This document shows, in pieces, positions 17,454-26,148 of a stretch of DNA of 38,584 nucleotides. Each line of letters begins with the position of its first letter. Within the stretch, counting starts at the first letter, position 1. The stretch spans positions 1-38,584 of the forward strand of contig JAMDDH010000013.1 of the NCBI GenBank assembly GCA_023488885.1. Reading direction: 5' to 3'. The position numbers and the translations under genes were made by a program. The notes under the pieces are model-generated. The model did no database searches. It was given only the letters and a program-made list of their open reading frames with translations, and was not told the DNA's origin. This DNA comes from Thermoplasmatota archaeon (GTDB lineage Archaea; Thermoplasmatota; Thermoplasmata; Thermoplasmatales; Thermoplasmataceae).

Positions 17454-18416
17454 TTATTCTCTCAATTTACGTAATGCAAGCGAATACATGTTCTGCGTCT
17501 TTGAGTAACCATGCACCACGCGTTTGGCTCTGAGCTCAAATCCCATATCCCTGAATGTTTCCATCCTGTCCTCAAGTTCCTGAACATTGAGAATTTCATA
17601 ATAATTGATAATCCCGCCCGTTTTCAACGTTTTTTTCGCAGCAGTCACAAATGAAAATGCTTCATGTGGAAGATTCATGATAATTCGATCCACACCGGAG
17701 AATTCCACAATTTTTTCTGCTGAATCGGCACAATAAGAGGTTATTTTTCCACGGAGATTGTTGTTTGCGACATTTTTGTGCAGAAGTTCGATTGCATACG
17801 GATTGCTGTCTATTGCAATTATATTGGCATCTCTTTCTTTTGCAATGTTCAGAGCAAAAGGACCAACGCCGGCAAAAAGATCTATGACCGTTTCCCCATC
17901 CATAACTTCCTTCGCAACAAGCATCCTCTCTGTGGCCAGTCGTGGGGAAAAATAAACTTTGGAAACGTCGATCTGGAACATTATTCCGTTTTCTCTGTAT
18001 TTTGTTAAGTAAATTTCTGAGCCGCTGAGGAGTTTCAAGTCTCTAAGCCGGTACTTCCCTGTGATTCCCCGATCCAGGTAAACCGCCTTAATATTCGGAT
18101 GCGTCAGGATAAGACTTCTTGCCAGTTCAATTGCCCTTTCTTCTTCACGTATTTTTGTTATTGCGATTTCCCCGATAAGATCAAATGCCCCACCTGCTTC
18201 CTTCGGTAGAAATTTTATTTTCGACTGTAGTCCTTCGACATCTACAACCTCTGACCCCGGCATTTTTTCTTGCCCGGTAATGTCCTGTTTTAAGGGAATC
18301 AGGACAAAATCGTCCCCTTTCTGTATCTGGTAATTGTTGTCAATGCCATCGGCTGACCTCATTCTCGATATATACCGTTGGGCATCCTTCTTTGGAACTT
18401 TCAGATGCTTTGTCAC
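17454..18416 (-). CDS. trm5: tRNA (guanine37-N1)-methyltransferase Trm5
   Basis: Trm5 is an S-adenosylmethionine-dependent enzyme that makes m1G37 in tRNA and prevents +1 frameshifting. The Rossmann methyltransferase signature DLFAGVGPF is at residues 179-187, the catalytic NLPHEAF at 248-254, and SEIYLTKYRENG before the methyltransferase domain is family-typical. The start is GTG: its TGA overlap with the hel308 stop (GTGA) and AAGGAGA six bases upstream support it. The 320-aa length fits an archaeal Trm5 with a short N-terminal D1 domain. Confidence 0.9.
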   Translation of the reverse strand: MTKHLKVPKKDAQRYISRMRSADGIDNNYQIQKGDDFVLIPLKQDITGQEKMPGSEVVDVEGLQSKIKFLPKEAGGAFDLIGEIAITKIREEERAIELARSLILTHPNIKAVYLDRGITGKYRLRDLKLLSGSEIYLTKYRENGIMFQIDVSKVYFSPRLATERMLVAKEVMDGETVIDLFAGVGPFALNIAKERDANIIAIDSNPYAIELLHKNVANNNLRGKITSYCADSAEKIVEFSGVDRIIMNLPHEAFSFVTAAKKTLKTGGIINYYEILNVQELEDRMETFRDMGFELRAKRVVHGYSKTQNMYSLALRKLRE

Positions 18417-20530
18417 CTGTGTCTCCTTGCCAGAATGGTTCTTGCGTGATTTATGGTATCTCCTGAAAGCTTTTCAGAAAAACCTGCTATCATAGATATA
18501 TCCTTCTCACTCGCTTCAGAGAGATCCTGCAGTGTTTTGAAGCCTGCGTTGTGGAGACGCCTTGCCCTGACTCTTCCTATGTTAGGGATCGCAATAAGCT
18601 CCCAGACCTCTTCCCTTATGCCTTCTTTTATCCTGATATTAAGCATCTCAAAATATGCCCTCTTTTCAGGTAGAAGCATTGATGAGAGTCGCGAAAGGGC
18701 GTAAGATATCCATTCAGCACTGCTAACCTTTGCCTGAATGTCTCCGGGGCCTATGCCGAACCTTTCAATGATTGCATCAATTGAGGTTTCCTTTATCCAT
18801 TCCAGAAGAACCATGGCAGTTTTTGCCCTTGGATAGACATCCTCCCGGCTTCGCTCCTCTATGTCGTTTTCCTGGAGGAAAAATAGTATGTCGTTGGTTT
18901 CATCCGTCTTTACCGTCAAGGGAATAACTTCCGGAGCACTGCATATGTAAAACAAGGAGCGCTCATCTGAGATGTTACCATTCTCTATGTATTTCTTAAG
19001 AATGAGGGCAGATACAGGGTCAATGTATAGATCGCTGACTATCTTGCCAAACTTTGTGACTGTCAGGTTGCCGTCATTTTCCTGTATGAAACCGTTCTCC
19101 AGAAGAAACTCAACGGATTCTTCGAATTTACTGGAAAAGATGGAAATGTCCGTCTGGTATCCGAGGAGAGTCTTCTCATGGAAACCGATTATATCCGGGA
19201 CCGAGCGTGATAGTCCGGTGCTTATAAGTGCCAGGCTATTGAATCTTATGAGATCTTCTCTCCCAAGACTTGAAAATAATGGCTCCGGTTCGCTGTTTAT
19301 ATATTCCCATGCATGATCCATTGAGTTTTCTGATGCTGAAAATATGAGACCGTACCCAACATTGTCATACTTCGGGCGTCCCGCCCTACCGAGCATCTGG
19401 TGAACCTCAGTATTGCTTATGTACCCTACCATTCCGTCCGAGAATCTCGTGATGTCCCTCACGATCACTACCCTCGCAGGTAGGTTTACGCCAGCTGCCA
19501 AAGTGGGAGTCGCAGTGAGAATCTTGATTTTTCCGCTGCGAAACAAGTCCTCAACAAGTTTCCGCTGCACGGAAGAAAGTCCCGCATGGTGAAAACATAC
19601 GCCTTTTGGGATTATTCTGGCAAGAATGTCCTGATATCTGTCTGTTTCGGTGGTCACGGGAACTTCAAAACCTATGGTGCCCATTATAGAGGGGTCTATA
19701 CCGGCAGATATCTTTTTTGCCAGATCCTCCGACCTTTTCCTGGAGTTGACAAACAGCAGTATCTGCCCGCCCTGGGAAATGAAATATTCGCAAATTTTTA
19801 TGATTTCATCCTTCCCCTTGAAAATTATCTCCTCTTCATCCTCGAACTGCATTTTTTTGTTGAAAATGACGCCTTTTTTCAGCGTAACAGGGCGAAACTC
19901 GCTAACAACCGCTTCCGCATCCAGCCACCCGGCAATGTCGTTTATGTTGGAAATTGTCGCTGAAAGTCCGAGAATCTTTATGTCTGGATTTATGTACCGA
20001 GCGGCGGAAAGGAAAGTCTCCAGCCTTGAACCTCTTCCCTCGTCGCCGATAAGGTGCAGTTCATCTGAAACAATGAGAGAAATATCGTACATAAGTGATG
20101 GATCATGATGGAAAAGGGAATCTGCCTTTTCGGAAGTACAAACAATCACGTCGTATCTCTTAATGAAGTCTGGTGAAACGTCGTAGTCCCCTACTGACAT
20201 CACTATCTTGAGACCGAGCCCCTCCATCTTTTTCAGATCATCGTATTTCTCTGAAGCTAGTGCCCTCAGCGGCACTATATACATCGATTTTCCCTTCCGT
20301 AGGAATTCTCTAAAAATTGCAACGTATGCTATCAGGCTCTTTCCAGATGCCGTAGGCACTGACACTATGACATTTCTATTTTTTTCGAGAATCTTGATTG
20401 ATTCTTCCTGGTGTGGATATAATTCAAGGTCCTTCCCGTCGAACATTTCTAGGAATTCGCGGGGCAGTTCCATTTCACTCAGTTTCATTTGCATCATGGC
20501 TAATGCGAAAGTGGACAAAATATTTGACAT
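18413..20530 (-). CDS. hel308: ATP-dependent DNA helicase Hel308
   Basis: Hel308 is a superfamily-2 3'-5' helicase that acts at stalled replication forks. Motif I is VPTASGKS, motif II is the DELH box, motif III is LSATIS, motif V includes AGVNLPARVVIV and motif VI is QMLGRAGRP. The C-terminal helix-hairpin-helix domain carries IPNIGRVRARRLHNAGF. Length is 705 aa as expected. The start is uncertain: ATG 20530 is about 28 bases from a TATA-like box. Homologues usually begin near the MKLSEMELP at 20488, which would remove 14 residues. The gene is coupled to trm5. Confidence 0.92.
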   Translation of the reverse strand: MSNILSTFALAMMQMKLSEMELPREFLEMFDGKDLELYPHQEESIKILEKNRNVIVSVPTASGKSLIAYVAIFREFLRKGKSMYIVPLRALASEKYDDLKKMEGLGLKIVMSVGDYDVSPDFIKRYDVIVCTSEKADSLFHHDPSLMYDISLIVSDELHLIGDEGRGSRLETFLSAARYINPDIKILGLSATISNINDIAGWLDAEAVVSEFRPVTLKKGVIFNKKMQFEDEEEIIFKGKDEIIKICEYFISQGGQILLFVNSRKRSEDLAKKISAGIDPSIMGTIGFEVPVTTETDRYQDILARIIPKGVCFHHAGLSSVQRKLVEDLFRSGKIKILTATPTLAAGVNLPARVVIVRDITRFSDGMVGYISNTEVHQMLGRAGRPKYDNVGYGLIFSASENSMDHAWEYINSEPEPLFSSLGREDLIRFNSLALISTGLSRSVPDIIGFHEKTLLGYQTDISIFSSKFEESVEFLLENGFIQENDGNLTVTKFGKIVSDLYIDPVSALILKKYIENGNISDERSLFYICSAPEVIPLTVKTDETNDILFFLQENDIEERSREDVYPRAKTAMVLLEWIKETSIDAIIERFGIGPGDIQAKVSSAEWISYALSRLSSMLLPEKRAYFEMLNIRIKEGIREEVWELIAIPNIGRVRARRLHNAGFKTLQDLSEASEKDISMIAGFSEKLSGDTINHARTILARRHR

Positions 20531-20551
20531 CCTTAGAAGGTTTCTTTCAGC

Positions 20552-20564
20552 ATTATTTTATTAT
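20552..20564. promoter_or_regulatory. Shared TATA-like element between hel308 and the RibD-type reductase gene
   Basis: ATTATTTTATTAT is centred near 20558. It lies about 26 bases before the + strand ATG at 20584 and about 28 bases before the - strand ATG at 20530. One element could therefore set both leaderless starts. Only 53 bases separate the two genes. Confidence 0.5.
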
Positions 20565-20583
20565 GAACCGCCATACGTATTAA

Positions 20584-21222
20584 ATGGTCAACAGACCCAA
20601 GGTAGTGATAAATGTTGCACAGAGTCTCAACGGAATGATTGCTGGGACTTCCGGGAGGAGAGTGAATATTTCGTCCGATGAAGATCTTATCCGTGTGCAT
20701 TCCCTCAGGGCAGGAATGGACGCGATTCTTGTCGGAGCAAATACTGTGATCAACGACGATCCGAAACTGCTGGTTGACCAGAGTTTTGCTGAGGTTGACA
20801 AGCAACCAGTGAGAATAGTTGTGGATCGAAGACTTAAGATCCCCGGTAACGCGAGAATACTGGATGGGAGTGGGAAGACCATAATTTACACATCTCGAAA
20901 CGGCGGCAAACTCGAAAATGCTGAAATAAGAGTCAGGAATGAATCTCAGCTGAAGATTGAGAATATACTGTCCGAACTGTATGACTCCGGAATCAGGAAT
21001 CTCCTGGTTGAAGGCGGAAAAGAGGTAATAGTGGAATTTATCGAAGCGGGTTGCGTTGACGAATTCTACCTCTTCATCGGGAACGTGCTTATTGAGGAGG
21101 GAGGCTTGAGGTTGTTTAATCCTGAAAAAGAAATAAAGAATATAATGAGAGATGTTAGACCCATGGAAAGAGGCGTTCTTATAAGCCTTGATCCACATTA
21201 CCTGTTGAGATCATGGAAATAG
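20584..21222 (+). CDS. arfC: 2,5-diamino-6-(ribosylamino)pyrimidinone 5'-phosphate reductase (RibD C-terminal family)
   Basis: This is an NADPH-dependent reductase of the archaeal riboflavin and F420 pathway, acting on the ribosyl side chain before deamination. It has the RibD C-terminal (dihydrofolate-reductase-like) fold. INVAQSLNGMIAG lies at the N-terminus, GANTVINDDPKL near residues 51-62, and LVEGGKEV near residue 140. The 212-aa length matches single-domain archaeal forms. The ATG appears leaderless. The last 10 bases overlap ahcY. Confidence 0.88.
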   Translation: MVNRPKVVINVAQSLNGMIAGTSGRRVNISSDEDLIRVHSLRAGMDAILVGANTVINDDPKLLVDQSFAEVDKQPVRIVVDRRLKIPGNARILDGSGKTIIYTSRNGGKLENAEIRVRNESQLKIENILSELYDSGIRNLLVEGGKEVIVEFIEAGCVDEFYLFIGNVLIEEGGLRLFNPEKEIKNIMRDVRPMERGVLISLDPHYLLRSWK

Positions 21223-22448
21223 CAAGCAAAGGTTATTTGAGACTGAACTGGGCAAAGGAACGGATGGATGTAAGTTCCCAGATTCGGGAGAGATTTCTTA
21301 GGGAGAAGCCCTTTAATGGCGTGAAAATTTCGATGGCTTTGCATGTAGAGGCAAAAACTGGCGTATTTGCCCTGCTGCTCAAGGAAGGCGGTGCGACCAT
21401 AAGAATGGCCTCATGCAATCCCCTCAGTTCTGATGACAGCGTCGTGGAATCGCTGAAAAAAAATTATGGTATGGAAGTTTATGCCCGTAAAGGCGAAACT
21501 GAGGAAGAATATTACGATTATCTCAATAAAACCCTGGATCTTCAGCCTGACGTAATAATTGATGATGGTGGCGACCTTACAAAAATTGTACACGAGGAAA
21601 GAAGAGACCTGCTGAAGAACCTCATTGGAGGAAATGAAGAAACTACTACAGGCGTCGTCAGGTTATTTGCCATGGAGAAGCAGGGAGTCCTCAAGTTTCC
21701 GATGTTTGATGTCAACGACGCCGAGATGAAACACTTTTTTGATAACAGGTATGGGACTGGCCAGAGCACACTTGATGGCATCATGAATGCCACCAATGTT
21801 CTGATAGCTGGAAAGAGAGTGGTCGTCGCAGGCTACGGCTGGTGTGGAAAGGGAATCGCAATGAGAATGAAGGGACTCGGTGCCCTTGTCACCGTTACAG
21901 AAATTAATCCAGTGAAGGCTGTGGAAGCTGCAATGGATGGATTTGAAGTAAAGCCGATGAATTCCGCCTTACGCGATGCAGATATGGTAGTGACCGCCAC
22001 GGGAATGAAGAATGTTGTCACCTATGATGACCTCCTTGTTTCAAAGAAAAACATTATACTGGCGAATTCGGGACATTTCAACAATGAAATTCCAGTGAAG
22101 GATCTCGAATCACGTTCTGTGGAGAAGAATCCGGTGAGGGAAAGTGTTGTTAAATACAAACTTGAAAACGGAAACACAGTTAACCTGATTGCCGATGGCA
22201 GACTGGTCAACCTGGCAGCAGGGCAAGGGCATCCTGTAGAAATCATGGACATGAGCTTTGCGATCCAGGCGCTCACTGCAGAATATCTGGTAAAGAATCA
22301 CGAGAAACTGGAGAACAGGGTCTACCCGGTGCCCAGAGATATTGACATTCAAGTGGCCAACCTTAAACTGAGAGGTCTTGGGCTGAAAATTGATCATTTG
22401 AGCGATGATCAGATAAAGTATGAGAATGACTGGAAAGAAGGTACTTAG
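21213..22448 (+). CDS. ahcY: S-adenosylhomocysteine hydrolase family protein
   Basis: This enzyme hydrolyses S-adenosylhomocysteine (or in archaea sometimes S-inosylhomocysteine) and so removes the product that inhibits methyltransferases. The catalytic region has DDGGDLT, then LKFPMFDVNDAEMKHFFDNRYG with the expected Lys, Asp and DN pair. The NAD site is AGYGWCGKGIAMRMKGLGA. NSGHFNNEI is also present. It ends without the bacterial/eukaryotic Lys-Tyr tail, as in archaeal forms. The ATG is within the end of the reductase gene, so translation is probably coupled. Confidence 0.93.
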   Translation: MEIASKGYLRLNWAKERMDVSSQIRERFLREKPFNGVKISMALHVEAKTGVFALLLKEGGATIRMASCNPLSSDDSVVESLKKNYGMEVYARKGETEEEYYDYLNKTLDLQPDVIIDDGGDLTKIVHEERRDLLKNLIGGNEETTTGVVRLFAMEKQGVLKFPMFDVNDAEMKHFFDNRYGTGQSTLDGIMNATNVLIAGKRVVVAGYGWCGKGIAMRMKGLGALVTVTEINPVKAVEAAMDGFEVKPMNSALRDADMVVTATGMKNVVTYDDLLVSKKNIILANSGHFNNEIPVKDLESRSVEKNPVRESVVKYKLENGNTVNLIADGRLVNLAAGQGHPVEIMDMSFAIQALTAEYLVKNHEKLENRVYPVPRDIDIQVANLKLRGLGLKIDHLSDDQIKYENDWKEGT

Positions 22449-22461
22449 GGCGTGAGTATCA

Positions 22462-23676
22462 TTGAAGAGTATATTGCTTCTTGTTCTTGACGGGCTTGGA
22501 GACAGGCCAAATCCGGAGCTGAACGGCAGGACAGCTCTTCAGGCTGCATTCAGACCAAATATGAATCATCTGGCTGCAGTAGGACAAACTGGCCAGATGC
22601 ATCCTGTGAAACCTGGTATCAGGTCAGGTTCGGATACTTCGCATCTTTCCCTGCTGGGATACGATCCGGAAAAATTCTACACGGGAAGGGGTCCGTTTGA
22701 AGCCATGGGACTCGGTCTGGATGTAAGAGGAGGTGATATCGCTTTCAGGGCCAACTTCGGCACGAGGAAAGAAAACGGAGAAATAACTGATCGTAGAGCC
22801 GGAAGAATCAACAACGGGACAGAATTACTTGCAAAGGACTTATCAATGAATATTGACGGAGTGGATTTCTTCGTCAGGGCTGGGGTTGAACATCGAGCTG
22901 CATTGGTAATGAGAGGTAACAATTTATCGGATCTGGTTACAGATTCTGATCCACACGAAGTTGGCGTGAAGGTCCGTGAGATTTCCGCTACCGGGGAATC
23001 CGCGAAGTTTACAGCTGAAGTGCTGAATAAATATCTCACGGAAACCCGAAAGATTCTCGACACGCATGAAGTAAATCTGGAACGGAAGAAGAATGGAGAA
23101 TCACCCGCAAATGAATTACTACTCAGGGGTGCAGGTCTGGCGCCTAGCCTTCCTTTGTTTAGAGAAAAGACGTATTTGAAAGGAGCTTGCATAACCGGCA
23201 TACCGATGATAAGCGGCATATGTCGACTGGCAGGAATGGATCTTATTGATGTAAAGGGAGCAACAGGGAGGCTTGACAGTGATTTCTCAGCGAAATTCGC
23301 CGCAGCTTTCAAGGCACTCGGGACTTACGATTTCCTGGTAATGAATATCAAGGCGACAGACGTAGCTGGACATGACGGAGACGCTATTGCAAAAAAGAAC
23401 GCTATCGAAAGGATAGACAGGGCAATGGGAGGTATAGAGGGCCATCTTGACGATTCTGTCATCTGCATAACTGGAGATCATTCCACGCCGTGCGTAATGA
23501 AAGATCACTCCGGAGACCCGGTTCCCATTGTTTTCACCACATCCGGCATAAGAAAGGATTCGGTGAGGTTCTTTGATGAAATTTCCTGTGCCAGAGGTTC
23601 TTACAATATCATGAGTGGGGACGTACTGAGAATTCTGCAACAGTTGTCAGACAGATCGGAGAAGTATGGCGCTTAG
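22462..23676 (+). CDS. apgM: 2,3-bisphosphoglycerate-independent phosphoglycerate mutase, archaeal type
   Basis: ApgM interconverts 3- and 2-phosphoglycerate in glycolysis/gluconeogenesis. It belongs to the alkaline phosphatase superfamily. Metal-site elements are LVLDGLGDR at the N-terminus, the nucleophile region SDTSHLSLLGYDP, KATDVAGHDGD and ITGDHSTPC. Length (404 aa) is typical. The start is TTG, since no ATG or GTG is in frame upstream and the family starts exactly here. GCGTGAG lies seven bases upstream. It is 13 bases after ahcY. Confidence 0.92.
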   Translation: MKSILLLVLDGLGDRPNPELNGRTALQAAFRPNMNHLAAVGQTGQMHPVKPGIRSGSDTSHLSLLGYDPEKFYTGRGPFEAMGLGLDVRGGDIAFRANFGTRKENGEITDRRAGRINNGTELLAKDLSMNIDGVDFFVRAGVEHRAALVMRGNNLSDLVTDSDPHEVGVKVREISATGESAKFTAEVLNKYLTETRKILDTHEVNLERKKNGESPANELLLRGAGLAPSLPLFREKTYLKGACITGIPMISGICRLAGMDLIDVKGATGRLDSDFSAKFAAAFKALGTYDFLVMNIKATDVAGHDGDAIAKKNAIERIDRAMGGIEGHLDDSVICITGDHSTPCVMKDHSGDPVPIVFTTSGIRKDSVRFFDEISCARGSYNIMSGDVLRILQQLSDRSEKYGA

Positions 23677-23686
23677 CCGTTTGTCC

Positions 23687-23693
23687 TCTTTTT
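23687..23693 (+). terminator. T-rich terminator candidate after apgM
   Basis: CTCTTTTTC lies about 11 bases after the apgM stop in an otherwise empty gap. Archaeal terminators are often simple T-runs; there is no strong hairpin. Confidence 0.35.
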
Positions 23694-23859
23694 CATTATA
23701 TTGTGCACCGAAAAGTATTTTTGCTCTTTGAAAAATTTTCAATGCCGATGATTGTTCTACACATTTCATGAAATCGGGTTGTGCTTTCCACCCTGAATTG
23801 AACACCTGGATTGTATTTTTTGCTTGAGAGGAAGGTTTAAATATTGTTGGCAATATTTC

Positions 23860-24540
23860 ATGTCAGACAACTGGATGACATCTAAAAAATTGGGATTAAG
23901 AAATATAAGGGAAACCCTAATGCGTCGAGGCCTCGAGAAGGACTACCTTAAGAGGAACAAGAAGGACGTTCTGATATATTCTCAGCCAAAGGGCATCTAT
24001 TATTCGGTTCTCTTCTCGATACTTCTCTGGTGGATACCAATTGCAGGCCCTGCCATTGCGGGTTATATTGGTGGGAGAAAATCGGGAAGCACTTCAAAGG
24101 CACTAACATCTTCATTAATTTCAACTTCAGTTATACTTATGATAACATTCATGCTCGCACCGTTCCAGACAGGCATCCCTGGTGGTGCAAACACTTACTT
24201 CAGTTCAGGAGTTCTGACCCTCAGCCAGAGCAGACTCATTGCTTATTCCGGACTTCTTACCGATATGTACACCGGTTATGGTCTTATAAAAACGTTTACC
24301 ATTATCCTTCCCGGATCTCTAGTAATAATGAACGTATTCAGCTACACCGGCGGATTCATCTCCACCTTCAAAGCTCAGGAAGATAACCTTTCTTTCAGTT
24401 ACATCAGCAAGAACGTTGATGATCGCATTAGATCTGTCAGGTCGGTTCCAAAAGTTCAGGCAACCAGGAAATTAATAAGGGAATTCACAGACGGCACAAA
24501 TGAAGAGGAAGATGGCGTGGGAGGTTGGAGTTATCTATGA
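23860..24540 (+). CDS. Membrane protein of unknown function with IGGRKSG motif
   Basis: I recognise only the general type. About 45 polar residues are followed by three or four hydrophobic helices (about residues 47-70, 82-102, 155-180) and a charged cytoplasmic tail. The segment AGPAIAGYIGGRKSG is shared by several small archaeal membrane protein families such as the DUF5518 type. The start is uncertain: ATG 23860 and ATG 23875 are both possible. A TATA-like TTTAAATATT at 23837-23846 favours a start close to 23867-23875. It is separate from serS, which has its own promoter. Confidence 0.65.
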   Translation: MSDNWMTSKKLGLRNIRETLMRRGLEKDYLKRNKKDVLIYSQPKGIYYSVLFSILLWWIPIAGPAIAGYIGGRKSGSTSKALTSSLISTSVILMITFMLAPFQTGIPGGANTYFSSGVLTLSQSRLIAYSGLLTDMYTGYGLIKTFTIILPGSLVIMNVFSYTGGFISTFKAQEDNLSFSYISKNVDDRIRSVRSVPKVQATRKLIREFTDGTNEEEDGVGGWSYL

Positions 24541-24570
24541 TATTCGCCTAAAGATGAAAGTGTAATATCT

Positions 24571-24579
24571 TATTATATT
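24571..24579 (+). promoter_or_regulatory. TATA-like box for serS
   Basis: TATTATATT is centred 27 bases before the serS ATG, and a pyrimidine-rich stretch follows it. No ribosome-binding site lies before the ATG, so a leaderless mRNA is likely. Confidence 0.55.
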
Positions 24580-24601
24580 CTTTTTCCTTCTCCTTACAAC
24601 A

Positions 24602-25930
24602 ATGATAGATATCAAATTGCTCAGAGAATCTCCCAAGCAATTTTATGATGCCTCGAAAGCAAGAGGTTTTGATGAGAGATACCTGGATGAATTTTTCAGA
24701 CTTGACAAAGAATGGAGAGATAATCTCAAAGTCATTAATGAACTCAAGCACGAAAAGAATCTCCAGAGCAGCCTTATTTCAGAGTTGATCAAGAAGCATG
24801 AGAGCCCGGAAAACTCAAAGAAACAGGTCAGGGAGATCAATTCAAAGATAGACTCGATGGAGGAGAGCCAGAAATTAATTGAAAAAGAACGGGAGAGAGT
24901 CGCTAGACTGATTCCAAACCTTTTACATGAAAGCGTCCCCGTTTGCATGGGAGACGAAAATAGCGTTGTCGTTAGAAGCTGGGGGACTTCAAACGTGTGT
25001 GAGGATGATGTGAATTATTTTAAGGAAGCCACCGCTAATTCCGGTAAGTTCCAGATCATACCTAAAAGGCCGACAAGCCATGTAGACCTTATGCAGGATC
25101 TTAATCTAGTGGACCTTGAGAGAGCTTCAAAAACGGCCGGATCGAGATTCTATTATCTTAAGAATCGACTTGTAAAGCTTGAAATGGCCCTAGTCAATTA
25201 CGCGGTTGATTTTCTCTCGGAAAGAGGATTCACTATTGTTGAGCCGCCTTTTATGCTTACCTACAAAGCAATGGAAGGTGCTACCGACATGGAGACATTC
25301 AAGGATACTCTCTACAAGATTGAGGGTGAAGATCTTTACCTCATCTCTACATCGGAACATCCCATTGCTTCGATGTATCTCGACGAGACCATGGAGGAAA
25401 ATGATCTGCCAGTCAGACTGGCTGGAATTTCTCCATGTTTCCGCAGAGAAGCAGGGGCCCATGGAAAGGACACGAAGGGAATATTCAGAGTTCACCAGTT
25501 CACAAAGATTGAGCAATTTGTATTCTGTAAGCCCGAAGATTCTTGGGATTTTCTGGAGGAACTGCTGAAGAATGCCGAGGATATTTTCCGAAGCTTGAAC
25601 ATCCCATACAGGGTCGTGAACATATGCTCGGGAGATCTGGGGAATCTTGCGGCAAAGAAATATGATATTGAGGCATGGTTCCCTTCCCAGGGGAAGTTCA
25701 GGGAAGTAGTTTCAGCTTCAAACGACACAGATTACCAGGCAAGATCACTTAATGTGAAATACAGGACCAAGGAGGGAAACCGTTTCGTTCACACACTGAA
25801 CAGTACTGCCATAGCCACGACAAGAACCCTTGTAGCCATTATGGAGAATTTCCAGACACAGGATGAATCCGGATTTAAGGTCCCAGAAGCACTCGTACCT
25901 TATACCGGTTTTGATTTTGTTTCCAAGTAA
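24602..25930 (+). CDS. serS: Seryl-tRNA synthetase, common (bacterial-like) type
   Basis: SerS is a class II synthetase charging tRNA(Ser). The N-terminal coiled-coil arm (about residues 25-105) grips the tRNA long arm. Motif 2 includes FRREAGAHGKDTKGIFRVHQF and motif 3 is NSTAIATTRTLVAIMENFQ. TSEHPIA forms the serine pocket region. At 442 aa it is the ordinary SerRS rather than the rare methanogen type. It stands alone, followed directly by a T-rich stretch. Confidence 0.95.
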   Translation: MIDIKLLRESPKQFYDASKARGFDERYLDEFFRLDKEWRDNLKVINELKHEKNLQSSLISELIKKHESPENSKKQVREINSKIDSMEESQKLIEKERERVARLIPNLLHESVPVCMGDENSVVVRSWGTSNVCEDDVNYFKEATANSGKFQIIPKRPTSHVDLMQDLNLVDLERASKTAGSRFYYLKNRLVKLEMALVNYAVDFLSERGFTIVEPPFMLTYKAMEGATDMETFKDTLYKIEGEDLYLISTSEHPIASMYLDETMEENDLPVRLAGISPCFRREAGAHGKDTKGIFRVHQFTKIEQFVFCKPEDSWDFLEELLKNAEDIFRSLNIPYRVVNICSGDLGNLAAKKYDIEAWFPSQGKFREVVSASNDTDYQARSLNVKYRTKEGNRFVHTLNSTAIATTRTLVAIMENFQTQDESGFKVPEALVPYTGFDFVSK

Positions 25931-25943
25931 GTTTTTATTATTA
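25930..25943 (+). terminator. T-rich terminator candidate after serS
   Basis: AGTTTTTATTATTA immediately follows the serS stop codon and could end transcription. Confidence 0.4.
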
Positions 25944-25963
25944 TGTTGAGAGTTTTAGGGGAG

Positions 25964-25971
25964 CTATAAAA
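25964..25971 (+). promoter_or_regulatory. TATA box before a small ORF
   Basis: CTATAAAA preceded by purine-rich GGGGAG looks like a good BRE plus TATA. It is centred about 22 bases before the ATG at 25990. Nothing else on the + strand follows it before 32122. Confidence 0.45.
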
Positions 25972-25989
25972 CATGAAACCTCTGTGGGC

Positions 25990-26148
25990 ATGGATGCATA
26001 CATAACCGTATTCCTGAACCACTCACAATACATACTTGTAGGGAGAGATAAAACAAGTAAAGTAGTTGAGGCAGAAACACACATCCTTCAGACAATGGAG
26101 GATGTTACCGCGATCTTTCCGCATAAGCCCTTTTTGCGGATGTGGTAG
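25990..26148 (+). CDS. Possible small protein of 52 aa
   Basis: This is an ATG-started frame after a good TATA element. It reads [19 protein letters not shown] at the start, with alternating hydrophobic residues as in a beta hairpin, then a short helix. A GTG two codons upstream is also in frame. No ribosome-binding site is seen, as expected for a leaderless message. The last 44 bases overlap the end of the convergent flavoprotein gene. I do not recognise the protein, and it may be a remnant of a longer gene. Confidence 0.35.
   Translation: MDAYITVFLNHSQYILVGRDKTSKVVEAETHILQTMEDVTAIFPHKPFLRMW

Noticed and set aside
20533-21198. Long reverse frame of 221 codons opposite the RibD-type reductase gene.
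   Set aside because: The + strand frame encodes a recognisable reductase; the reverse frame has no family features and is a shadow.
22677-23312. Reverse frame of 211 codons opposite apgM.
   Set aside because: Serine/proline-rich shadow of a well-conserved enzyme gene on the + strand.
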